Positions 21,811 to 32,280 of a stretch of DNA of 64,000 nucleotides are shown in pieces; the stretch's first letter is position 1, and each line of letters begins with the position of its first letter. Under the pieces are notes generated by a model. It was not told the DNA's origin. It made no database searches and saw nothing but the letters and a program-made list of their open reading frames with translations. Both the position numbers and the translations under genes were made by a program. Source of the stretch: Plantago ovata (lineage: Eukaryota; Streptophyta; Magnoliopsida; Lamiales; Plantaginaceae); contig CM051456.1 in assembly GCA_028274465.1 (NCBI GenBank), forward strand, positions 44,824,870 to 44,888,869, read 5' to 3'.

Positions 21811-22205
21811 CTACTCCATCTTCGTACCTTGGTAAGTACCTCACCATGGACTCCGTCACCTCATACCTCCTTAACTCGTCTTCCAGGTATATGGATCATC
21901 CTCTCCTCACCTGCGAGAATTGGGGTGTCATGCGAGCGCGCATGGACATCATACCTGTATGTCTGTAGTAAGAGTAACTCAAAACTAAAAATTAGTTCTA
22001 TTAGCGTAATCAAAGATAATATAACCAAAAATTTCGAGAGCACAAACACGCAAGGTAACCAAGATCAGATTAGATGAATTTACTGAAGAAGATAGGAGGA
22101 AAGAAATAGGGCAAGAAAGTGAAATTTCTGAGAGACAATCCAAGAGTTGTTCTGGGAATTGAATGCTGAAAATATAAACAAATTAAACAGAAAAAAGGAT
22201 TATAG

Positions 22206-22223
22206 TCCTCGGCAGCGGCGCCA
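22206..22223 (-). other. primer-binding site, tRNA-Asp type (ATH-3)
   Basis: The minus strand reads TGGCGCCGCTGCCGAGGA, with two mismatches to the tRNA-Asp complement, 3 nt inside the LTR at 22227. Confidence 0.85.
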
Positions 22224-22226
22224 ATT

Positions 22227-23544
22227 TGACGAACGCGGATTTGTCGGGTCCGGATCAGTCAAATAAATTTGTTATTTAGCCAAAGGCAATTCACAACTAC
22301 AACGAAAACCGTAGTGTAGCAGTAGAATGACCTCGCGTGTCGTTCTCTAAGGACTATAACTAGCTTTATCTAATTTAACTAAAGAATATAAAAACAGCAG
22401 ACGGTATAGCAAAGGTTTTTCTAACAGATAATGGAGATTGGTGATAGTATGGTCCTTCAAAGCATAACGGGTTAATAATCATGCATAAATTCCTCGGTCT
22501 TGCATGAAGATCTTTGATCAATAAATTGTCCTGTTGTAATTATCAAACACTACGAAGATATAGATTTTGATAGGTCAAAGACTAAAGAGTTGTCCAATTG
22601 TGTTCCGTAATTATTCAACACTACGAAGATATATATGTGCATGGGTCGAAGACCAGTCCAATTGTGTGCAATAATTAATCAACAATACGAAGATAGATAT
22701 TCTGAAAGATCAAAGAAATAAAGCAATAACACGGAGTATAATGCGCGATATAGCCATTAGCATAATTATCAACCCTTCGCTAAGAATTCACATACTACCA
22801 CCAACGATAAGTTTAGCTACTCATAGTTGTCATGCAATCAACAGAAATCATAGAAGAAAACATGTTGAAAGATATATAAAAATAAGTAGAAAAACTGTAA
22901 GATACAATGTTACCGAAGGTTGTCAGTCTCCGAAGAATCGCGATCATACAAGCTCCAAACTGCTATGAAAAAGTATCTCCTAAGCTATAAACCCCCAGAA
23001 CAGGCTCTGGGAAGTTCCTACCTAAAACTACAGAAAAAGGTGAGAGAGAAGGTTTGGAAAAGTATGAAAAACGAAGAAAACTGAGCAACTATATATAGGC
23101 TTCGAATTTGTGTGGGACGAAGGGCCGCACACACCGGGCGAGTCGCCTGGTGTGGGGCGATTCGCCCCACGCCCCGGGCGATTCGCCCGGGAGCTTTTTC
23201 GGGATTTTGTGCGTTTTCGACGCGTTTTTGGATTTCTTCCCCTTTTCGGACTCGGTTTCTGACTTCTAGTGGCCTTCTAACCTCCAGAGTCGACCCCTAG
23301 ACTCCAAATCCTATCTGGAAACCTTCAGATACTCCAAATAGGCTTCTGAAAGACCAATTCCTTGTCAACTTCAATATAATTGCCCGGAAATCCTCGTTTT
23401 TCAACCAAAACTTGTAAAATAAATGCTAAAGGGAAACGTGACACTATTCTAATAAAATGCACTAAAATATAGATAAATTAACATAGAGGATAGCTAAAAT
23501 AGGTGAAAAAGACTCAAATGAAAGTGTAAAATACACATTCATCA
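22227..23544 (-). repeat. ATH-3 5' LTR
   Basis: 1318 bp, very similar to 17210-18490. The promoter array has four palindrome units (23109-23192) and a TATA at 23090-23097; the 3' LTR has two units, which explains the 37-bp length difference. Confidence 0.92.
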
Positions 23545-23549
23545 CTGCT

Positions 23550-24535
23550 GAAAGTACAAAAGCAAGACAGTGACATCTTAAGGAACAAAGCCTTAGAATT
23601 CGAAATTCAAACAGCTCCCTTGATTCACTATAAATAGAGGTCATCCAGCAAAGAGTTGAAGTGTGTCAACAACGTGATCAAACTCTCACTTGTGCTTACT
23701 CTCACATACCCTTCAATACTCTTTACTGCCATTGATCCGTTCCAAGACTTAAAGCTTGAAAAAGCTACTTGTGAAGAAGTAGAACATACACGGCTAAGAA
23801 ATTAGTTAAGTATTCTTTCTTTCGAACAAGAACAAATCTTGACACCAGAAACAATCAAACTTGTTTACTGCAAAGTATTCAAAGTTTTGTTTCTTAGATT
23901 ACTTGTTGTAGCTGAATAAGTATAATCAAGTTATCTCATCCCAAACCTCTCTAACTGAAAATACACCCTTTCTGGCGTGAAATTCAGGGGGAACTTAATC
24001 GAGCGTAGTGTTGCTGATTATAAGTCCCAAGTTTGGTGGAGAACAAGGTTTCGTTCTCTAGTTAGGTTGGAAACGAAGCAAGTGTGCTTTGGTTTCTGTT
24101 GAATCGCTCTAGATAGGTGTTGTAAGGAACCTCAAACTTATCTTAGTGGATTCAGTCCTAGAAAGGACAAAGTGGATTTGTTGAGAGATTACGCCAATCT
24201 CATATACCACTATAAAAGTGTTTGTGTGATTTACTTACTGCATTTAGTTTTCAGCAAAGCATATCTATCTGTACACTGTCACTCTGTTCACTTGCTGAAA
24301 CTATCACTTACTGACAAAGCACTTATTGTACAAAGACTTCCGCTCTCTGATTTTAAGTATCAGCAAAACTCGTTACTAAAAAGTAACTAGTGCTTGCTGA
24401 GAAAGTTAAGTATCAGCAAACTCATTACTGAAAAGTAATAAGCCCTTGCTGAGAAAGTTTTTAAACGACGAAAGTTTGAAAAGACTATTCACCCCCCCCC
24501 CTCTAGTCTTTTCTTGTTGTTTAAAGGGACCAACG
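23550..24535 (+). repeat. SIR-2 3' LTR, second part
   Basis: Continues the LTR broken at 17209 and ends GGGACCAACG (CCAACA in the other copies). It includes a TATA box TATAAATAG at 23629-23637, the expected transcription region, and a C10 run at 24492-24501 about 35 bp from the end. Confidence 0.88.
23629..23637 (+). promoter_or_regulatory. TATA box of SIRE-type LTR (SIR-2)
   Basis: TATAAATAG in the middle of the LTR; the mirror copy in SIR-3 is at 51907-51917. The core promoter assignment is by motif and position. Confidence 0.6.
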
Positions 24536-25154
24536 TAAATCTAAATTAAACTCGTATTCTAACTAAATCATATTTGATTTAAAACATATACAAATTAAAT
24601 TTCTAGTCGAAATAGAATTCTAAATCCAAATATGGAAATTCTTTTTACTAACCTGTTGTTGTACTGTTCTTGCGACCAACACCCGTATTTGTTACAGAAA
24701 CCTCCATGAATCGACTGAATGACTCAACTCATCAAGATGAGAAAAAGCAATCTGCTGCACTTGGAGCCGATGTCGAAACTGTGAGCCGACATCAAGTGAC
24801 TGGATTATGATCGATACCATCAATACCCATTCCAGTTAGCAAGAGACAACAATCAGCTGATGCCGATCTGCTTCCGTTCAGGACGATTTCTTCATTGGCA
24901 CAAGAACTGAATCGAGCCAGAACATAAGCAGATCGAGATCTGTAGCCTGGCCACCCAGTAATTAAAATTAGATCAACACAATATTCGAATTCTCAGCTAT
25001 TATATGTGAACCTTAATAATTAGGGTAAAACAATTAGGATAAACGATCTTCGGATTAAAAGCACACACACCTTAAAGAATTTGATAATTCCACAGGTCAG
25101 AAGCTGAGGTTTGGAGGCGTACTGTAGCGGCGGAGGTCTAGAGGAGCAGCCGGA
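24536..25154. other. unassigned sequence
   Basis: AT-rich DNA right of SIR-2. No coding potential was recognised. At 24868-24896 it has a partial match to the tandem repeat at 26350-26600 (GATGCCGATCTGCTTCCGTT), and 25108-25154 is one block of that repeat. Confidence 0.5.
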
Positions 25155-26344
25155 TGATGAACATGTATTTTACACCTTCATTCGAGTCTTTTTTCACCTA
25201 TTTTGCTATCCTCTATGTTAATTTAGCTATATTTTAGTGCATTTTATTAGAATAGTGTCACGTTTCCCTTTAGTTTGCATTTTACAGGTTTTAGGTGAAA
25301 AACGTAGGAAAAACATAGTTTTTCGGGCAATTATATTGAAGAGAACGAAAAATTAGTGTTCCGAGGACATTTTTGGAGTATCTAGAAGATTCCGGATGGG
25401 ATTTGAATTCTAGGGGTCGAGTCTGAAGGCTAAAAGGTCACTAGAAGGGAAAAACCGAGTGCGAAAAGGAAAAGAAATCCAAAAATGCGTCGAAAACGCG
25501 TCCTTGGCCGACAGGAATTCCCGGGCGATTCGCCCCACACCAGGCGATTCGCCCGGTGTGTGGGGCGAGTCGCCCCACTCCTGCCGCACCCCTATATATA
25601 GTTGTTCAGTTTTCTCCGTTTTTCATACTTTCTCAGACCTTTTTTCATACCTTTCTCATTAGTTTTAGGGGAGAATTCTGCAGGGCCTGTTCTGGGAATT
25701 CTTAGCATAGGAGATACTTTTTCTTATCGATTTGGAGCTTGTGAGATCGCCATTCTTCGGAGATTGACAACCTTCGGTTACATTGTATCTCAGATTTTTT
25801 CTATTTATATTTATATATCTTTCAACATGTTTTCATTCAATCTTGATATGATTTCTGTTGATTGCATGACATCTATGAGTAGCTAAATCTATCGTTGGTG
25901 ATAGTATGTGATTTCTTAGCGAGGGTTATTAATTATGCTGATGGTGGTAAAGCGAATCAGACTTTGAGTTATTGCTTTATTTCTTTGATCTATCTAAGCC
26001 CTCTATCTTCGTAGTTTTGAATAAAACGGAACACATTGGACAATTCATGATCAAAGATCTCTATGCAAAACGATCGGGTACTTCATGCATGATTATTAAC
26101 CCACTATGCTTTGAATGATCATACTATCACTACATTCCATTATCTTGATAAGAAAAACCTGTGCTAAGTCATTTGTTGATTTTATAGTTTAAGTTAGATT
26201 AGATAAAGCTAGTTATAGTCCTTAGAGATCGACACTCGAGGTTATTTTACTGCTACACTACGGTTTTCGTTGTAGTTGTGAATTGCCTTTGGCTAAATAC
26301 AAATTTATTTGATTAATTTGAATCTGACAAATTCCGGTTCATCA
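25155..26344 (+). repeat. solo ATH LTR with TSD CCGGA
   Basis: A 1190-bp isolated ATH LTR starting TGATGAACATG and ending GTTCATCA. CCGGA at 25150-25154 is repeated at 26345-26349. Promoter palindromes at 25520-25578, TATA at 25593-25600. A solo LTR with TSD is the product of LTR-LTR recombination after insertion. Confidence 0.93.
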
Positions 26345-26349
26345 CCGGA

Positions 26350-26640
26350 GACCATGTGTGGGGATGATTTTTCTGCAACGGCTCATCGATGCCGATCTTC
26401 TTCCGTTCAGGCCGAGATCTGTAGCCGGTTGTGGAGGAGGCGAGGAGAGCAGGTTTGGAGGCGTACTGTAGTGGCGGAGGTCTGGAGGAGCAGCCGAAGA
26501 CCGTGTGTGGGGATGATTTTTCCGCAACGGCTCGCTGATGCTGATCTGCTTCCGTTCAGGACGAGATCTGTAGCTGGTTGTGGAGGAGGCGAGGAGAGCA
26601 GTGGTACTAGGCGGTGGGTGAATGATCCGTAGCTGGTCTG
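26350..26640. repeat. tandem repeat, about 150-bp unit
   Basis: Block A (about 103 bp, GACCRTGTGTGGGGATGATT onwards) and block B (about 47 bp, GTTTGGAGGCGTACTGTAG onwards) alternate. Without the solo LTR the order is B(25108)-A(26350)-B(26453)-A(26500). Open frames through it on both strands are repeat translations. The source gene, if any, is unknown. Confidence 0.75.
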
Positions 26641-26943
26641 GGAAATAGGTAAAGAAAGAATAGAAGAAGACATCTAAACCGTATATATATCTTTTGTTCA
26701 AGTAATATTTATTACTTGTTTTGCTTTCGGAGTGATCTTCACTATTTGTTTTTCCTCATTCTTTAGTTAGAGTAACTAATCCAGAGTCTTCATTACGAGA
26801 AAATGGTGGACTTACTTCTTAGCCACAAATGTGTATGCCTGTCGTAGGCTTTTACACTTTTCACACTTTTCTTATCTATTACTAAGTGTTTATCTTCTCT
26901 GGGTGACGTACCCTCCTTCCTTCGGCGAGAAGCTTTCCATCTT

Positions 26944-27432
26944 TTACTCCCGTTCTCTTGGGCAGTAGCTTCTGAACCCGCGCTTCTTTTCTACTGCAAG
27001 CCTTGGCATTGACATAGACTTGAGTGATGTGGAGTAAAAAAACCATGCTTCTTTTTTGTTTCCAATTTCTTCTCCTGTTCCGCTGAGTGTTGGAAATTTG
27101 ATTCTGTTGTGTAGCGTGGATGACACTGTTTTGAAGATTCTGAGGGCTGGTCTTCCCAGGATTGCATTGTAATCAAAGTCGATATCCACCACCATGAACC
27201 TTATTGTTCTTGTGATCTTCCTTGGGTGCTTTCCCATGGAAACCGGTAGGTCAATGGTTCCTACCGTCTCAATCTCTTTTCCTCCGAACCCTACTAGTGA
27301 GCTAGCTTCTCTAATAATTCGGCTCATGCTGCCTTTCATCTGCCCCAGTGCACTCAAGAAGATCACATTGGCCGCGCTGCCCGTGTCCACTAAGACTCGT
27401 TTGACGCGTGAAATTCCTATGTCCAGCTCCAA
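26944..27432 (-). pseudogene. TAT-1 aspartic protease domain
   Basis: Contains the protease active site VLVDTGSAANVIF near 27390 and the second element DYNAILGRPALR near 27170, typical of Tat-lineage gypsy polyproteins upstream of reverse transcriptase. The reading continues from a gag-linker fragment 27838-27596 with HLHEFVQ and YMISGGPAGG, another Tat hallmark, but in a separate frame. The frame ends in charged sequence; pol is missing. Confidence 0.8.
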
Positions 27433-27595
27433 TACCAGGGGTACATCTGGCTATTCAATTCATGTATAGTTGAAGCTCCTTTGGGGCACTTCACTATCAT
27501 CAAAGGTAATTGGGATTACTCCTGGCCTCCGGATTTTCATATTGTGCTTCGGCTACTGTAACGTGGTACATGGTGTTGGCCCTTTCTGCGTCAAA

Positions 27596-29843
27596 TCATC
27601 CTCCTGCTGGCCCTCCTGATATCATATATGTTGTGTCTCTCCGGGAGTATTCGTTTGCTTCCCTTCTCCGGATCTCATTCTGGTTCTCCAGATGTCTCTC
27701 TATGGTTGGTGGAACCCATCCTCTGCGCCTCCTTGGTGGCGGTGCAGCTTCATTTCCGCCACTGTAGCTCCTCCAAGTCTTGCTAGACCGTCCAGGGATC
27801 GGCACTTGCACGAATTCATGCAGATGACCTTTCTTCACCAGGATCTCTATTTCTGTGCTAAATTCAATGCAATCCTCTGTATCATGACCCCATAATTCAT
27901 GGAAGTAACAATAGTATCCAGGCTCTGATATTGAAATCTACCCCAATGCATCGGTTGGCCATTTGATTCTGAGATTTCTCCTTTATATCTCTTTGAGGAT
28001 TTCCACTTTCCAACTACACAAAGTTGTGTACACTTGGAATTGTGCTGGGTATGGTCTGAGCGAGGTCCTTCTCATCGTGTTTCTAGGACCTCTTCTTTCA
28101 TGTGGAGCTCTTCTTGCCCGTTGAATAGATTGCTCCCTTGCTATGCTTTCAACATGTGGGATTCTTACCGACCTCGCCGACTCTTCTGTTCTGCGTTATC
28201 AGCTCACATTTTGTCTTCTTATGGCTCTCTCTGTGATCCAGATAGCTCTAAGGATGCCATCATAGTCCTCCACAGACTCTACATCTTGTCGATGACACCT
28301 TATCCACTGCTTCAAGTGTGCATTGATCGTATTCCTGCACAGATACCTCAGGCGGTATATTATATTGTGATCCTCCACCAGTCTGGCCACTTGGTTGAAT
28401 CTTGAGCAAAAAGACGGTGTGTCCAACTCTTGATATTGGACCACATCTTCTAGACTTTTCAAGGGAATTGCCCCCTAAATAGTAACACTAAATTGGTAGA
28501 TGAAGAATAATCTCATCTCCCAGAAGCTCATGACTTCTCCGTTGGGCAATGTATCCCACAATGCCAGGGCTTCTCCAATGAGGGTGTTGCGGAATGAATG
28601 CCTCCAAGGAAGGTTCTGGCTCCTAGCTTTTGCAGCAAACATGTCAATATGCTCCGTTGGATCCCCTTGCCTTGCCCATAATATGGTCCAAGAACATCTT
28701 CCACCATTGGTACTATTTGATCCTCTGCATGATTCGTCCTTTATGATTGAATCGCCTCCTCCATGCTCCGGATTATGCCTTGCAACTCAGTAATTATGTG
28801 GCTCAAATCTTCGCACTGTCCCAAGAGCAGTTGTGGATCTTCGGTCTCCTCAGGTTGGCCTTCGCTACGGTATCCTTCTGGCTCCATGTCTCCTTCGTTC
28901 AAGGATTCTTCCTCGCTTATAACCTGTAGCGGGTTCTCCTCCCTGTCCTGGCTTTCATTCTCTTGACCAAGGAACCTCAAGTGAACTCTAAGCGTCCTAC
29001 CCTCGGGCGGTACGTCCAGATGCACCATAGGAGTCCTTCCGTTGCTAGTGTTGTCCAAGGTGTTGTAAAGGTGTATATTGAAGTCAACGGGAAACAAAGG
29101 CTGGTTTACTTGGATTTGGATCTCTTGATTTGACAAAACTGGACTTCGTGTGGGTAGACCTGAAGTAGGTGGTCGTTGGTTGGGTCCATTTGGTAAGGTC
29201 TGTGGGTCTGTGGCTAACTCGAGTTCCCTTTCCAGTTTTTCCTGAGGAAAACCATCAAAAGTTCCATCTCATCCATCCCATCAACACTCAAAATAGAATC
29301 GTCAAAGTCCCTATCCCCAGAATAACAACAATCAGAATAAACATTATCATCTAAGGTCTTTTCACCCATAACCTCCTCAATCATTGTCTCATTCAAAGCA
29401 AAAGTATCATCAATATGAGGGTAATAAGGGGAAACATGAGCATTTAAGTGGTCTTGTGTATTTGGACTTAACACTCCATATCTACGACTCATATCAATAA
29501 ATAATCAGATCTACTGCATGAACAAGAACCATTTACTTCAGATGACTTCATTAAATGGGATAGGGTACCTGAGATAGGCTTCTTTCCACCGTTTGGGACC
29601 AGATCAGAGATCGATGATGGATCTTCCGTCGTTTCTTGCTTTGTTTTCGCGTCCTCCTTGCTCTGCTTCAGTCCTTGCTTCCTCTGCTCCACCAGATCTG
29701 CATCCATCCTTAACCCTTTGTCAGATCCCTCCACCTGGGTACTTAGAACTTGAGTTATTCGGTCCTTATCCATCTTATCTTTTACCCCATCATTCACATT
29801 TATATGAGTTCTTGTTTCAACAATTCCTTTGGGGGGATCCATG
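27596..29843 (-). pseudogene. gag: TAT-1 gag, fragmented
   Basis: Gag pieces in order on the minus strand: N-terminus from ATG about 29843 (MDPPKGIVE), 29492-29214 (acidic), 29136-28741 (proline/acidic with a C-terminal helix), capsid core about 28740-28199 (LDTPSFCSRFNQVARLV; helical, Trp and Arg rich) and the conserved linker HDTEDCIEF...KKGHLHEF near 27890-27800. Several frameshifts and stops separate them, so it is not expressible as one protein. Assignment rests on the domain order and the Tat-type linker. Confidence 0.7.
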
Positions 29844-29934
29844 GCTCCACTCCCTTTAAGGATGTCTGGGTACAGACTTTGAATTTCCTCTGCCCTTGCT
29901 AAAGCAAAGAACCTAAAAACCAGCCTTTTGTGCC

Positions 29935-29954
29935 GGTTCCCACAGACGGCGCCA
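29935..29954 (-). other. primer-binding site of TAT-1
   Basis: Minus strand TGGCGCCGTCTGTGGGAACC, 4 nt from the LTR edge at 29959. Typical of Tat/Ogre retrotransposons; the tRNA-Arg identity is from memory of that lineage. Confidence 0.75.
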
Positions 29955-29958
29955 GAAA

Positions 29959-30934
29959 TGATGGAACGTGATTTTCCCTTGGGAGATAAAATAGATAATG
30001 ACCAATAACTTGCTTTCTGTGACTCTGATGGATGAAGCTGAAGGAGGTAGGATCCTCTTTTCGGGTGTCGCCTCATCCTGTCCTTCTGAACCGTGGCACT
30101 CTGCCTTGTCCAACCTCAGAATCTTCTAGTCTGACTCCTCGCTCTTCTCGTAGCAAGCTTGAACTCCGATCGTCCTTCATCGAGCAGTATCTACCTGGGG
30201 GGCTGTGTACATGTGTTTCCCGGTCTGCCTTTTGGTCAAACTGATTTGGAAGACTTTATTTGAAGGTGGTTGAATGCCAACCTTGTGAATATGGAAAAGT
30301 GTGTGTAAGTGACTGGTGACTGTGAGTGTAGTGAATATAATAGTAATGAAGGATATTTCTCCATGATGGATTTTCCAAGACGAACTCTTGTTGTTGCCTT
30401 GAGCTTCCCACCAAGAAGACCCAAGGTTGTACCTATGAAGTGAAGTCCTTGAGAGTGTTTCCCTAATGTGTTTTCCACCTTTGCTTTCTCTATGGGAACC
30501 ACTCCTTTTATAGACCTCAGAGGAGCACTTGTCGTTGGCATCACAACATTTTGCCAAGTTTCCACACAGATGTGTGGTTGGTAGGCTATACCTTGACAAT
30601 CATGGACGTGGCCTAATGATCGTGTAAGGATAAATATCTTCCTTGATCTTATCCACCTGTGTTATGAATCTAGTTGTGATTGACAAATCCAGATGCTTTA
30701 TCGTGGTCCCCCGTATACATAAGTATTAGACCTCGGATATAGCATCCGGAGGCATGCAACTATGCGATCTTCGAGATACACCGATACGGCCCTGGCCCTT
30801 TGGACCTTTACAGGCAATTCCCATAGACTCATAGTCCCGAATATATTAGGAACGTGAAGGTGCATGATTCCGGATGTGCCAATTTACTTGAGGGAGCGAC
30901 CTCTCGGTATATCCTCACTCGCATCGGAAGCATC
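29959..30934 (-). repeat. TAT-1 5' LTR
   Basis: About 976 bp; its sense 3' end CCATCA is adjacent to the primer site. A sense TATA box CTATAAAAGG lies near 30507-30516. The outer end is cut or abutted by ATH-4 at 30935, so its true terminus (probably TGATGC) may lack a base. Confidence 0.75.
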
Positions 30935-32134
30935 TGATGAATGTGTATTTCACACTTTCATTTGAGTCTTTTTCACCTATTTTAGCTATCCTCTATGTTA
31001 ATTTAGCTATATTTTAGTGCATTTTGTTAGAATAGTGTCACGTTTCCCTTTAGTTTTTATTTTACAGGTTTTGGTTGAAAAACGAGGTTTTCCGGGCAAT
31101 TATATTGAAGTAGACAAGGAATTGGTGTTCCAGAAGCGTAATTGGAGTATCTGAAAGATTCCGAATAGGATTTGAAGTCTAGGGGTCGAGTCTGAAGGCT
31201 AAAAGGTCACTAGAAGGCAGAAACTGAGTCCGAAAAGGGGAAGAAATCCAAAAACGTGTCGAAAACGCGTTTTGAGCCGAAAAACACTCCCGGGCGAGTC
31301 GCCCGGGACGTGGGGCGAATCGCCCCACACCAGGCGAATCGCCCGGTGTATGGGGCCCTTCGCCCCACACAATTCGAATGCCTATATATATGAGCTCAGT
31401 TTTCTCCATTTTTCATACTTTTCCAGACCTTTTCTCTCACCTTTCTCAGTAGTTTTAGGTAGGAATTCTCCAGAGCCTGTTCTGGGGGTTCTTAGCTTAA
31501 GAGATACTTTTTCTTAGCAGTTTGGAGCTTGTAAGATCGCGATTCTTCGGAGATTGACAACCTTCGGTAACATTGTATCTTACAGTTTTTCTATTTATAT
31601 TTATATATCTTTCATCATGTTTTCATTCATTCGTGGTATGATTTCTGTTGATTGAATGACATCTATGAGTAGCTAAACTTCTCGTTGGTGATAGTATGTG
31701 ATTTCTTAGCGAAGGGTTAATAATTATGCTAATGGCTATATCGCGCATTATACTATGAGTTATTGCTTTATTTCTTTGATCTATCTAAATCTCTATCTTC
31801 GTAGTGTTGAATAATTACGGAACACAACTGGACAATTCATTGATCAAAGATCTCCATGCAAAACCGAGGAATTTATGCCTGATTATTAACCTGCTATGCT
31901 TTGAATGACCATACTATCACCAATCTCCATTATCTGTTAAGAAAAACCTTTGCTAAGTCATCTGCTGTTTTTATATTCTAAAGTTGGATTAGATAAAACT
32001 AGTTATAGTCCTTAGAGATCGACACTCGAGGTTATTCTGCTGCTACACTACGGTTTTCGTTCTAGTTGTAAAATGCCTTTGGCTAAATACAAATTTATTT
32101 GATTAATTGGAACCCGACAATCCAACGTTCATCA
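30935..32134 (+). repeat. ATH-4 5' LTR
   Basis: 1200 bp, TGATGAATGTG to GTTCATCA. Four palindrome units at 31288-31370, TATA at 31383-31390. Only one copy of the TATCTTCGTAG subrepeat (near 31795). The first 110 bp differ from the 3' LTR at about five positions, so the element is not very recent. Confidence 0.93.
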
Positions 32135-32137
32135 AAT

Positions 32138-32155
32138 TGGCACCGCTGCCGGGGA
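32138..32155 (+). other. primer-binding site, tRNA-Asp type (ATH-4)
   Basis: TGGCACCGCTGCCGGGGA, two mismatches to the tRNA-Asp complement, 3 nt after the LTR. Confidence 0.85.
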
Positions 32156-32280
32156 CTATACTCCTTTTTCCTGTTTAACTTTTTTATATTTTCAGCATTC
32201 AATTCCTAGTTCTAGTAGATTTCAGTTTTCCTATTTAATCTCTCTCTGATACTCATTTCCTAGTTTGTTACAAATAGTGT

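Larger units (their letters stand above)
20381..21952 (-). pseudogene. gag: ATH-3 gag, diverged and interrupted by a TRIM
   Basis: Minus-strand gag distantly related to the ATH-1 gag: RWIARLEPGSLKTWGQVVEEFLARV corresponds to SWLSSLPAGSLDTWEKVFSAFMEKY, and ECPHHRFEDGELIWCFVGGL to CPHHGFELSDLVQHFYNGL. The core runs 21188-20381, then becomes acidic (EEISEEDEIAHAE). The TRIM at 21189-21810 splits it; the upstream part (21811-21952) continues the same frame (SMVRYLPRYEDG) after an in-frame TGA near 21893. There is no CCHC knuckle or protease. The start is uncertain. Confidence 0.7.
17210..23544 (-). mobile_element. ATH-3, complete two-LTR element with TSD
   Basis: Minus-strand ATH element, 6335 bp including a 622-bp TRIM plus TSD, flanked by CTGCT at 17205-17209 and 23545-23549. 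It inserted in the SIR-2 3' LTR: joining the flanks restores the sequence seen in SIR-3 near 52000. Order on the minus strand: LTR (23544-22227), primer site, diverged gag holding the TRIM, noncoding 3' region with hairpins and purine tract, polypurine tract, LTR (18490-17210). No protease or pol is recognisable. Confidence 0.92.
26641..29958 (-). mobile_element. TAT-1, 5' half of a Tat-lineage Ty3/gypsy element
   Basis: Minus-strand internal region after the LTR at 29959. It carries gag and protease only; reverse transcriptase and integrase are absent because the element ends near 26870, and 26641-26870 shows nothing recognisable. Primer site at 29954-29935 (minus TGGCGCCGTCTGTGGGAACC), the type used by Tat/Ogre elements, probably tRNA-Arg. 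Confidence 0.75.
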
